From: Elysia crispata
Taxonomy: Eukaryota > Mollusca > Gastropoda > Plakobranchidae
Assembly (NCBI GenBank): GCA_033675545.1
Contig: JAWDGP010006856.1
Location: 181,501-245,500, forward strand
DNA: 64,000 nt
Direction: 5' to 3'
Within the stretch, counting starts at the first letter, position 1; every line of letters starts with the position of its first letter. A model generated the notes under the pieces. It was given only the letters and a program-made list of their open reading frames with translations. It was not told where the DNA came from and ran no database searches. Made by a program: the position numbers and the translations under genes. Shown one piece after another: positions 49,165-58,462 of the stretch.

Positions 49165-49981
49165 CTAGGCGTCGTCTCGTCGTGTCGTGGGAAAGTCCAT
49201 TCTCGGGGAACCTCGACTATTGTAGAACTGATAAGGTCGTCTGGGATAAGAATGGGCAGCGTTGAATGTGTGGCCCCTACCTCTGAAGGTGTTAGTTCTA
49301 GAATTTGTAGACGATCTTGAAGATGTGCGGTTTGAAAGGGCCGAAAGCTCGGCTGCGAGTCGAACGTTCGTTAGAGAACGCTGTGAAAATGCTTGTGTGT
49401 TGTTTTCGAAAGATCGAAACAATGGACCAGTCTCATCGTCGAAGGTGGAGCGAACTACTAGATTGCTGTATTCGCTCTGTAAGTAATTCACCTGGGCGTA
49501 AAATATCGTGTAAAGTGATTGAAGGTCGTTCTCTGTAAGGGTGTACTGACCCTGATGTGGTCCTTGTAACGCTGCCAAGACCCTAAGGCCAGTCTCGGCG
49601 AACCTGGCTGACTTGGTGATTACCTTGAGATTTAATGCCTACAGCACTGTCATTAACTTTGCAATACGATGGAATTTGAATTCGAGACAGGCGGTCTCGC
49701 AGTGATTCGAATTGTCTCTGAATGTCCAAGAAAGCATTGTCACTATCGTAAGCAATGGAGCTTGGTAGGTTTGAATCGGGCCCAAGGCCCTGTGCAGGTG
49801 CAGGAGTGTCCTGACTTTGTGTCTGGTCAGCTTGGTCGACCGTTGGACTCGATTGGGGTTGGGGATGAGGTTCACGAAGGCCAGAATCAAGGCGTGTTTC
49901 GATGTCTGGCAGCCGATCTTTGATAGCTTGTAAAGTTCGCGCTAGATCTAGGTTTTCTGATTTTAAATCATCATGTGACAT
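49165..49981 (-). pseudogene. DIRS gag-like ORF, frameshifted
   Basis: An ATG at 49981 opens 132 codons with a Pro/Gln-rich middle. A frameshift near 49600 leads to a second frame (49578-49165) that ends with an Arg/Ser-rich tail (RTNTFRGRGHTF). DIRS elements have a gag-like first ORF here, directly ahead of the RT frame. No zinc knuckle is seen. Assignment rests mainly on position and composition. Confidence 0.7.
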
Positions 49982-50138
49982 ACTTATCAGATGTTATACT
50001 TGCGAATTTGAATATGATCCACCAAAACTAGACCTAATAGGTACATGTACTTCTAAACAAGAATGTCAGAAAATCACAGAAATAATATCCAGTGTAAAAT
50101 TGGGAGCAGAAACAGTCCCACGTCCGCCTAGTGGGAAT

Positions 50139-50224
50139 GCACTGAGGCAAAGACACCGCACTCCTACTACACACGTAGGAGTGCGCAGTAATCATATAGT
50201 CCCTGTGCGTGCTGGTAACTCTAA
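50139..50224. repeat. DIRS split direct repeat B, outer copy
   Basis: Matches 45999-46084 with two mismatches. Its internal inverted repeat (GCACTCCTAC, 7-nt loop, GTAGGAGTGC) is perfect here. It abuts the transposase fragment at 50226. Confidence 0.95.
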
Positions 50225-50225
50225 A

Positions 50226-50436
50226 TAACTACAAGCTTACATAAAAGTTGCAGCTTTTTCAGGGGCAAGCTGTACAGGGCTTCGGAATACCCCTAACCTG
50301 GCGGACAGTATCCCAAAAGCATTTTCTGACACCCGCCTCGCTCTGCTTAAGCGATAGTTGAACATGCGTTGGTCATGATCTAATTTGTCTTGAAGACTTC
50401 AATCGTCAGTCTCCATTGTTCTGCTGTTGTTGGAAT
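50226..50436 (-). pseudogene. Harbinger 1 transposase, exon carrying the third catalytic residue
   Basis: After an acceptor (TTTTTCAG before 50436), the minus frame reads QRMFNYRLSRARRVSENAFG, with the Glu of the DDE triad in SENAFG, then FRSPVQLAPEKAATFM. A stop follows, then the residues ACSYL run into the DIRS repeat. The gene resumes at 45805 with LHNFLR. The two earlier Asp motifs of the triad are missing between exon 1 and this exon, so a large internal deletion is inferred. Confidence 0.83.
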
Positions 50437-50542
50437 CTGAAAAATGAAATAAATCTTGTTGTTAAAAATTGAAAAAACTTACGATTGTTGAAATATCGAT
50501 ACCAAACAAAGTCTAAATTAAATTCGTGTTGATTCTATTCCA

Positions 50543-51088
50543 GGATGAAGGTTACCCACAAGAAAGTACTAAAGATGGAGAAGCAAAAGACAGCGAGGGA
50601 TCATCTACAGCGATAACACGCCCACTGCCCAGACCGACAATGCCTTCATCCCCAATCAGTCTGTGCCTACTATTACTATCAGAAAACGAAAATCAGCCTC
50701 AGAAGCGGAGAAAGCGCAGCTCCTGTCGTTGGCCAAAGCACGCTTAACTGAGCCGAATGACCCGTACCTGAGCTAAGCCAAGACATGGGCACATGAATTG
50801 AAAAGTATGGATCCCAGGCAACAGCTGTGGGCGAAGAAAGCCATAAATGACATCATATTTGAAGGTCGATGCGGAACGCTGCACACACATTCAGGCCAAA
50901 TTAATTGCGACACTCCCACACCACACAGCATGCGATGCAGTACACCATACATGTATTCTTCTCTTGGTCACCACCAAGCTCAGACGGAATCTGCCTTCTT
51001 CTTGAAGAATGACCAAGGCGGATACTTTTCGCGAGAGCCAAATGAGTGCATTGGAAACCTAGGCAGTATGGCTCAGTTTTTTTTTTAG
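50543..51088 (+). pseudogene. MADF partner gene exon 2 of Harbinger element 1 (BESS-like tail)
   Basis: An acceptor (GATTCTATTCCAG) precedes 50543. The frame is Ser/Pro-rich, then after a frameshift near 50690 reads RKRKSASEAEKAQLLSLAKA, a charged helix, then a stop and LKSMDPRQQLWAKKAINDI, a BESS-like helical pair that mediates protein contacts in MADF proteins. It lies in the intron of the transposase, on the opposite strand. Confidence 0.72.
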
Positions 51089-51459
51089 CAATTTCAACCC
51101 TAACGTTTAAGAATTGTGAAAATCGACATTTCTTATGGTGTGCATTATGCTTTTACTGTTTTGCTTATATTCCTGATGTCTTTCATTTGTCATATCATAC
51201 CAATGTCACTTCATTTTGATGTTCAATATTTTGGTTTATAATAAACTTTCAAATTTCAAAAACAGTTGCAGTTTTCAAAAACATCACGTTGAGTTGTCAT
51301 TGTATTTTCATTTTTAAAAGGATTCCTGAGGCTAGTTAAAGAGTCTTATCGGTATTTTTAAACTTGCGCCATGAAGCTTCCTTTTCTGTTATAGCGTTGT
51401 CACACAGTTCTTAAAAGACAAAGGCTAACACTTTAACAACAGTATCGTACAATGTAAAT

Positions 51460-51798
51460 TCACCTCGCCTTTATAACCCCCTGACGCTTCAGACTAACGA
51501 TGACCATCTTTCCTATCGCTTGTGGCGATGTTGCTGTCAGGAATTTCAAGTCTTCAGACGCCAGGTACCTCAGTGTGATGGACAAGCGTTCATTTGGTGT
51601 CTTTTTCCTTATCAATAGCTCAACAAGGCCGAGAAACTCATCAAACGATTGCGCATCTATTCGTAGGAAGTTATGGAAGTCCTCATTTTCGCTAATACGT
51701 AATTCTTTTAGAAGATTAGCATGTCCGTAGGTTTCGCGCTGTAATAACCAGTTCTTGGACCATTTCCGCCGTTTACGAGGTCTTTCATCCGAGTCCAA
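51460..51798 (-). pseudogene. Harbinger 1 transposase, N-terminal exon
   Basis: The minus frame begins DSDERPRKRRKWSKNWLLQR, then FHNFLRIDAQSFDEFLGLVE and ERLSITLRYLAS. These are the conserved N-terminal blocks of PIF/Harbinger transposases (basic start, NFLRM, FDELL, ERL-x-x-TLRYLA). After LRYLAS the sequence departs from the family and stops, consistent with an intron or deletion at the same place where element 2 has its intron (TLR/YLAS). The start codon is now TTG. Confidence 0.83.
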
Positions 51799-51990
51799 GG
51801 CAATTAATTACAAGTGCAATAGCCACCTCGAAGATTTTGACAAAACTGAATTTTGATTTAAAAAAAAAAAAGAAGAAAGAACGTGGATGCGTGTGTGGGA
51901 AATTGTGCATCAAAAGTTTGAATCAAAATTTCCCGTAAAAAATTTGAATAAAAATTTTGAAGACTTTTTTTTTTATCGTGTATTATAGGC

Positions 51991-53099
51991 CTCTTAGATT
52001 AGATTTTATAATAAGCCCTCTAATAGGCTTGGCTGGCCTACGTTGTCGTGCTGACGACATAAAATAATTCGTTTCAAGTTTGGAAGTTGATGAGGGCTCG
52101 CCTTGAAGTAACAGGCGAATGCCTAACGAGGAAACGAAAATTGGAAGAAAATGATTTTTCAAACCCTAATCGTACGTTGGGGGGTAATTTTCGATCCCAG
52201 GGGTCAGTTATTCTCTGTTTTACTAAACTTGTAGTAGGAATTTATTTTTGAAACTTTATGTTTTCCTCAGCCATTCATTTCTCCAAATGATTATGTCTGA
52301 CTGGCAGCAAAAGGCTAAATACCATATTGACCATCGTTCATTTCCTAAACATATATATGTTTTTGACAAAAGGGGGTCGTTTTCGATCTCTACTCTTCAA
52401 ATAATTAAAATACTGATTATTCCTTACCGGATGTCGGGGGTAGTTTTCTACCCCATTTCCCTAGTAGATGCATACTCAATATGCGTATCGATTCCGCCCA
52501 TTCTTTGTTTCTGCATCACGGATGCAAGCATTGCAACTGCAAGATCTGCCTTCACAGATGAGGGGTAAGTCAATGATGTTTTTCTATATGTACCGGTATT
52601 ACATCTTTCCAATAGAGTTCGTGTAACCGGACGAGATTCTGTATGTATATTATTTATAATTTGGCCTCGTGCTTGGGTTTAGATCTAGATCTAAATCCTA
52701 CCGCCAGGCTAGCTGGCGGCGCGTTGGCCCGGCCTCTCGGCATTCAGCGGGCGATACTATTTTCAACATTTTTTACAGGTGTAGATATCTCATCTGGTGT
52801 TTTGATTTCTGCATACCAGTAGTTGTTTGGAAACAAAGTATGGTTATGAACGTTATCACTCTGACTAAGGTAGTAAGACAAAATAGTGTTCTTAGCAGCT
52901 TACTGATAGGTTTTAGGGTGGGATGCTTAACAAGTCTTGAGAAGTACCGGTAGCGATTTTTTTTTTCTCAATTTGCCCCTACCGTACAATTATTGGATGA
53001 CATTAGGGATGGGGGGAAGCAAATTTATGCTGTAACATGTGAACACTCCCTTACTGAGAAAAATTGTGAGACTGACAGGACGGCTTGTCTCTATTTCAG
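51991..53099. other. Intergenic, nothing certain
   Basis: Contains several GGGG-TARTTTTCKAY-CCC-like motifs (52174, 52367, 52436) and a GC-rich patch near 52690-52760 beside a TAGATCTAGATCTA. No gene supported. Confidence 0.5.
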
Positions 53100-53124
53100 C
53101 CTCCAGGTGCCTCCAGGTCTGCTA

Positions 53125-53299
53125 AGCCTCATTGAGGGAGAGGAGAAAGTGGGGGCGGCAGGGAGGCGGCCGTAGACGGAGTGGTAGGGGGCGGGTGCTT
53201 TGGCCGGAGGCCATACGACGGGCAGTGCGCCAGGCCGTCCAGACTGAGGAGGGAGAGATGGCGGGCAAGTACGGTGCCCAGCACCAGTCCGATCCCCAG
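53125..53299 (+). CDS. Candidate exon of an unidentified GC-rich gene
   Basis: A block of about 65 percent GC stands out from its AT-rich surroundings and ends in a strong donor (CCCAG/GTAAGG) in phase 0. An acceptor-like CTATTTCAG lies at 53099. One frame is open from 53125 and ends EEGEMAGKYGAQHQSDPQ; an ATG inside it (ATGGCGGGCAAG) could be the start. All three frames carry a stop near the 5' side, so part may be untranslated. I do not recognise the protein. Confidence 0.35.
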
Positions 53300-53514
53300 G
53301 TAAGGGCCTCTATTTGGCTATCATGCACCATTCTTATCATCCTCAAATCAATAAACGTTTGCATCGCCATCACCTTCATATCACCATCATCATCGTCATC
53401 ACCATTATTGGCAATACTCTTATCATCAATACTTATCATTCTCATTACCACCACTGTCAGCACCCTTATCATCATCACATAATGCGCATCATTTCTGTTT
53501 TATTTGACCCTAAT

Positions 53515-53745
53515 ACTGGGGGCGAGGTAGCTCAGTGGTTAGAAGGTCCGCCTTCCCTTCGGGAGGTCGAGGCTCCGTACTGATTGGATCGGTGTCAGTC
53601 CAATATGACCGGCTGAGACATGAGTGCTGGTATCCCCGCTCCGTCTGTGTGGCACCAGGTAAAAATTGTCAGACGCAAGTCTTGGGACCCGTCTGCGAGA
53701 TAGCCCAGTTGCTGATGTCGGACGTTAAACCAATCAATGACCCCA
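53515..53745 (+). repeat. tRNA-derived SINE
   Basis: The head GGCGAGGTAGCTCAGTGGTT is an A-box-containing tRNA-like start; a degenerate B box (GGTCGAGGCTCC) follows. A body of about 150 bp ends GATGTCGGACGTTAAACCAA, a tail common in invertebrate tRNA-SINEs. It lies in the intron between the two candidate exons above. Confidence 0.65.
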
Positions 53746-53907
53746 ATACACAGAAACACTTATTTCATTTATTCTTAAGTTGTGATATCCTTACATCACA
53801 GTTCACATCTATCCTCTCATTCTGCACAAATTGAGAAAGGTGCAAGATCTTCAAAACAACATTTTATTTTGACTCATGTCTGCTTTGTTTTTTTTATCTT
53901 TCACTTC

Positions 53908-54033
53908 CAGTCACACTTCCTCAGCCTGGAGGACCTGGCCAGAATTGACTGGACTATCCGCCCCAGGAGCCCAGCCGCAAACACCCTAGCACTGCCACCA
54001 CAGCTGCTGGAGGGGGGGGGGGATAAAAAATAA
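53908..54033 (+). CDS. Candidate last exon of the unidentified gene
   Basis: A clean acceptor (TTTCACTTCCAG) opens a phase 0 frame SHFLSLEDLARIDWTIRPRS, which runs to a stop after GGGDKK. It joins in phase with the exon ending at 53299. The SLEDLARIDW stretch looks like a real helix, but I cannot place the family. The G run before the stop (GGGGGGGGGG at 54013) may be variable. Confidence 0.4.
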   Translation, partial: QSHFLSLEDLARIDWTIRPRSPAANTLALPPQLLEGGGDKK

Positions 54034-54236
54034 AATTTCTTGAAATTATATGATGAACATCTTCTGTGTTTGAATTGAATGTTATGAAATGAGATTGAGA
54101 GAATCTTGCTGCTGCCGCTGCTTATGATAATGCTACAATAGTGATGATGATGATGATGATGATAATGGTGGAGATGCTGGTGGAGACAGGTCTTTGGTCC
54201 CATGTTCCTTTACTTATTTTCTTACCTTCAGTGCTA

Positions 54237-54562
54237 GCAGCAGTTCTGATAAACCACCTGCTCCTTCACGTTGCTCTTGCATACAAAATTGTTGCAAGAG
54301 GAGCATCTTTGCACTTTCTTTGTGTCCTTCCTGCGTGGGCAGACATGACACCGACCATGTTTCTTAGCCGTGTGCGCTTCCTCTTCCACTAACTCCTCTT
54401 GCCTTGCTTCATCAGCAGAGTAGACTGACAAAGCCGTGGTGAGGATTGACCTCAGGTACAAGGAGATGTTGGTCAAAGCACTTCGCCTTTCTATTTGCGG
54501 ACGAACCAATTCTCTCCTAATGGCGATGTTGAATTTCTTTCTTTGACATGGGGTGTTCTGGA

Positions 54563-54602
<40 letters not shown>

Positions 54603-55911
54603 AAACTATTGAAGCGATAGATGCCAGGTCCAAAAAGTCGTAAAAGAGAAGCATAGGCCATCTGTTTGTCTTTCGTTTTGTTGTAAACTTGTGGCACATC
54701 TGATCCATGCTGTCTACATCCCCTTTTGTTGAGTTGTACGACTCCACAATTTCGGGTTTACTTGTTATGTCCTTGTCCACACTGTGGTGCATGGTGCTCA
54801 AAACCACCACATGCTTTTTAGTATTTGATTTGTAGGCACAAATTGTTGTTGTTTTGGTAAAACCAAACATTGCACCCCTTTCTTCATCCCTGTTCCTTTT
54901 TGGAAATGGAAAGGAAAAAATGGTTTGTCCCATCTAACTGTTCCAACCAGTGTTACTCCGTTTTTCAACAAACGGGATGACAGAATCACGTCTGTGAAGA
55001 AGTTGTCAGTTGTGAGATTTCGCCCGCTGCCAAAATAGGGTTCCACGAGTCGAATAGCCGTGTTCCGGCCGACATATTTTTCTCTGACTGCTGAGGGTCT
55101 CCCTTTACAACCAAGATATGGTTCGCCATGGAGCGGATATCCGTTTTCGGCATCATAAGTAAAAAAAAAATTGATCCCGTATTTATCCGGTTTGCTCGGC
55201 AAATACTGGAGAAATAACGTCCCGTCCAAGGCATTAGCTGCTCATCCACAGTGAGACATGGCCCTGGGATGTATTCACGTCCTAGATTTATATTGAAATC
55301 GTCCCAAATCTCGCGAAATGGAGCAAAGTTATCACGCTCTCGACGTTCATTCCGGGTTGCCTTGTCATCAAATCTGAGATGGTTGCTTAGTCTCAGAAAT
55401 CTCTGGCGGCTAAAGCATGCCTTTACCATGCGGTTGCCATCAACTTTGTGCCACAATATGGGTGTTGGAGATTCATTACTCTGTAAAGCCCCCATGTGGA
55501 GTAGGCATCCCATGAATGCTTCTATCTCTATCTTGTCTGTTTGTCTCCAACTTCTCCCACGGATCTTTCTCCTTCTTTGTCCATGCAGCTTACGATCCTG
55601 TCCACCATTCTTGCATTAATGAACCTTTTATAGGTCGCACCCACTGAAGACAAACTCCGTGAATGGATCACTTGCTTTGGCGGAGGGTGGAAAATGTTAC
55701 TCGCTGGAGTAGGCCTACGCCCAAATGGGGGTGCAGTCTTTGCCCAAACAGTTCCATCCCTAGCCTTGGTGAGCCCATGAACACTATCTAAAACTAACTT
55801 GTTTTTCTCTATAAAAAACACGGGATCGAAATATACTCCCGCCATACGGATGCGCCTATATTGTTTTTTCCTCTCTACCGAACATAGGGTCGGAATGTAC
55901 TCTACCCCCAA
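54237..55911 (-). pseudogene. piggyBac transposase, frameshifted
   Basis: Five overlapping frames in order give the whole protein. N-terminal domain (55911-55528); catalytic core with the first Asp in LTVDEQLMPWTGR (frameshift near 55212), KPDKYGINFFF, the second Asp in LTTDNFFTD; the third in GDVDSMDQM (after a frameshift near 54910); and a C-terminal Cys-rich finger (CHVCPRRKDTKK, CSSCNNFVC). A CT tract of about 26 bp (54572-54598) has expanded inside the coding sequence. All three catalytic Asp residues persist, but at least four frameshifts destroy the ORF. TTAA ends were not found. Confidence 0.9.
54572..54598. repeat. (CT)n tract inside the piggyBac pseudogene
   Basis: About 13 CT units interrupt the transposase C-terminal region between the TDLASIASIVC-like helix and the Cys-rich domain. 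On the coding strand it reads as Arg-Glu repeats. Confidence 0.95.
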
Positions 55912-55988
55912 TGTACGGATAGGAATGCGTTTTTTTCCCCTCTGTACGGCACATGGCTTTGAAATGTACTCCCGGTATACGATTAGGG
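55798..55988. repeat. Three tandem units of about 66 bp at the 5' end of the piggyBac gene
   Basis: Units at 55798-55862, 55863-55929 and 55930-55988 share the pattern poly-T, CTCTCTAC, a GAAATGTACTC-type core and a TACGGAT block. On the coding strand two of them translate to the related peptides GVYFDPVFFIEKNK and GVEYIPTLCSVERKKQ. Confidence 0.75.
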
Positions 55989-57035
55989 TTTCAGGATTAC
56001 ATGTGTTAATATTTTTCTTATCGTTTCGTTACCAATATAGCTAGGTATAGATTCTAACCGAGCAAAATGAGTTGTATGTTGATGCACTTTTTTATGATAG
56101 GCGTTAGGCATAGTGATAATTAATTTCAAGTGTTTCTTTTTTCAAAATCTAATTCTTGTAATTTCCATTTTTGTTTCAAAGAAATTTGATACACAGAAAT
56201 CTTCCTTTTTTAATCACAGGTGTTTTTTTTTCTTCTTACGTATAATTTGTAATTGATAACAGAGTCAGTACGACTCAATTTCTTTCTTATCTTTTTGATT
56301 TCTCTTCGTTTCTCTATGCTTGTTTGTCTCATGTATTCTTTCTCCATCGGTCTCTCTTTCACTCTCCACATCTTCGTACAACATTGTTCTTTAATTGTAC
56401 GTGTATTTTTTTCTTTGAATAATATTGATTCCTCCCCCCCCCCTCCTTTTTTTTTACAGGAAATTGTGCGCTGGGTATAGGTTTAGAACCATTTCTTAGA
56501 GCGGTCAGTCCTGTACAGAAGGATTCAAAGCAAGTCATCAGTAGATGTTGGCTCTCTCCAATCACAGCTATGCTTTCTTAATTCGCCGTTCCACTCCTCT
56601 TTTTCCCCGAAGTCATGATGACTAACCTGATAACCAATCGCCACGCATGGCAATCTGCTGGAACTGACTCAAACTCTTCTGGTGCAATTAAAATAACACC
56701 TCGCTTTAAGGCATCTTTATAATGAGGCAGAAGCTTTTCTAGTAACTAGTTACCCTTAGAGGATTTTTTTTCTGAATTCTGCCGTAGCCAAGCCAAATAG
56801 GAATTCAATTGAACAGGAGAAACATACTAACAGTACTAGGCGTACAACGACATCTTTCCTGAGAATATGGTTCGGTCATGAAAATTAATGCCGATTATCT
56901 TCCTTTGAAAGAGATAAAAAGCATTTTATGTGTTTTCCAATATGAATTATGTAGACCAGTTCTCATTCTTGCAAAATTTAAACTTTGCCTTGCCAGTACG
57001 CGTGGTGTGTCTTCAAGCCCTGTTTCATAAGAGGG
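55989..57035. other. Spacer, no gene seen
   Basis: AT-rich, with a C8-9 run at 56434-56442 and poly-T stretches. No exon or element ends were identified. Confidence 0.5.
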
Positions 57036-57830
57036 TCATAAACTTTCAGATTCTCTGCTGGAAGTATTAAGGCCAAAGAAGGTGAAGTCCTTCACCACAT
57101 CTAGCACGTAGTCATTAATGGAGATGCAAAAAGCAGGGAGGGCTGATATCTTAGCTGAAAATCTCTGCTTTTCACATACTGATCGTAACAACAAATTATT
57201 TGCAGTTGTACTCAAGCCATTGGCGAGTTCTACGTGAACCTCGGTGTATGTCAAGGCGATGTCACCTGCAAACAGCATTATGAATTATGAATATGGACTT
57301 TCCACACCATTATCACTGAGCGAAAGAGCTCGCTATGTGTAACGGACATTAAAAAGTTACGGTTTCCCCTTTTGTGAATGTACGAACCCTTTATTTTTGA
57401 CTGAAGTTGAAGGAGTAAAGCGGCATCAAAGAGAACACATGCCGAAGACAGTCGGCGCAAACCTTGCTTGCTTGACTGTTTATCGAGCAGATCTGTGCAT
57501 GTCGTCTTGCCTCTTGCCACTAAGCAGTGATTCTCTGGAGCTGTTTTTTTTTTCCCTTGGGGAGGGAAGGGGGGGGGGAGGGGGTGTTGCGCTCCTGATC
57601 CTTTTCAAAACTATATAGAAAACCTGCTGACCAAATCGAAAGCCTCCAATCTAAGAATACAATAAATAAGGGTTGTCTGTGTCCGTGACACTTCTTATCC
57701 TGCAGCTGCTTTTATGGAGAGGATCGCATCGACTGTAGATCTCTCTGATCTAAACCTACATTGCGCTCCTCGTTAGCTATGTTGCATAAGCAGTTTTATC
57801 CTCTTTCTGCCAATCAAACTAAGGAGAAAT
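57036..57830 (-). pseudogene. LINE reverse-transcriptase remnant
   Basis: In several minus frames the sequence follows a LINE palm and thumb: an FRSERSTVDAI segment near 57745, an EAFDLVSR segment near 57640, RRLSSACVLFD near 57455, a NFLMSVTHSE area, then MLFAGDIALTYTE at 57278 where the active-site box FADD has become FAGD, and finally VLDVVKDFTFFGL, the conserved end of the domain. Stops and frame changes are frequent. The clade is not assigned. It is unrelated in sequence to the fragment at 31130. Confidence 0.68.
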
Positions 57831-58333
57831 ATCCTAGTATTAATGTTGCAATAACCACGCTCGCCGTCTTTTTGTTTTTTATTCGTTTGACGTAGCATGG
57901 TGATATGCTATCACCGATCTTACGTACCAAAATTTCCTCCTGCTGGCACTATAGCAGGAGTTTATGACCGATGACTATGTGCCGGCTTTAAGACCTTGAA
58001 ATGAATTCTACGAAGGCCTTGCCGAGTTCTTTTGTGGTGTGTAGGGACATGTGTTCCTCCATGGCGAGCGGGGAAATAATCCATTCACAGCTTGTCTGTG
58101 ACAGTGGTCTTACTGGAGTAACATTATACAATAGTTCAGCGCCCCATCAGCTTTTCACTGGTGATATGGCTTGAGGTAGATTTCTTTGAAGCTATCTTGG
58201 TGTCGCTATGACCGAAAGCTTTTGTCATATCCCAGTAAGTATAATTATTTTGTAGCAGTCAGCGAATCGTTGAACGCTATGGTATACATTTTGTCGATAT
58301 CCACACAGCCTACACCCCCCCCCCCCCCCTTTC

Positions 58334-58390
<57 letters not shown>

Positions 58391-58430
58391 CTCACTATTT
58401 CTCTCTTATTCACACACACACACACACACA

Positions 58431-58462
<32 letters not shown>

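Larger units (their letters stand above)
45806..50225 (-). mobile_element. PAT-like DIRS tyrosine-recombinase retrotransposon
   Basis: Minus-strand order gag, reverse transcriptase/RNase H, tyrosine recombinase, with split direct repeats in place of LTRs. On the plus strand these are A (45806-45883), B (45999-46084), A (46086-46163), body, B (50139-50224). This A...BA...B layout is that of PAT-type DIRS elements, which integrate by recombinase without target duplication. It is 4.4 kb and interrupts the Harbinger 1 transposase exactly. Frameshifts and stops in each gene make it non-autonomous. Confidence 0.92.
39803..51990 (-). mobile_element. PIF/Harbinger element 1, invaded by a gypsy and a DIRS element
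   Basis: The left end near 39803 reads GGCCCATACACGATCAATC and a matching inverted end near 51990 reads GGCCTATAATACACGAT on the minus strand. Both lead into TCAAAATTTT-type sequence. Between them are a Harbinger transposase (minus) and a MADF partner gene (plus), both broken. Removing the two inserted retrotransposons leaves about 2.9 kb, close to the 2.8 kb of Harbinger element 2. The exact outer boundaries and the 3-bp target duplication are not clean, so the ends are approximate. Confidence 0.65.
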
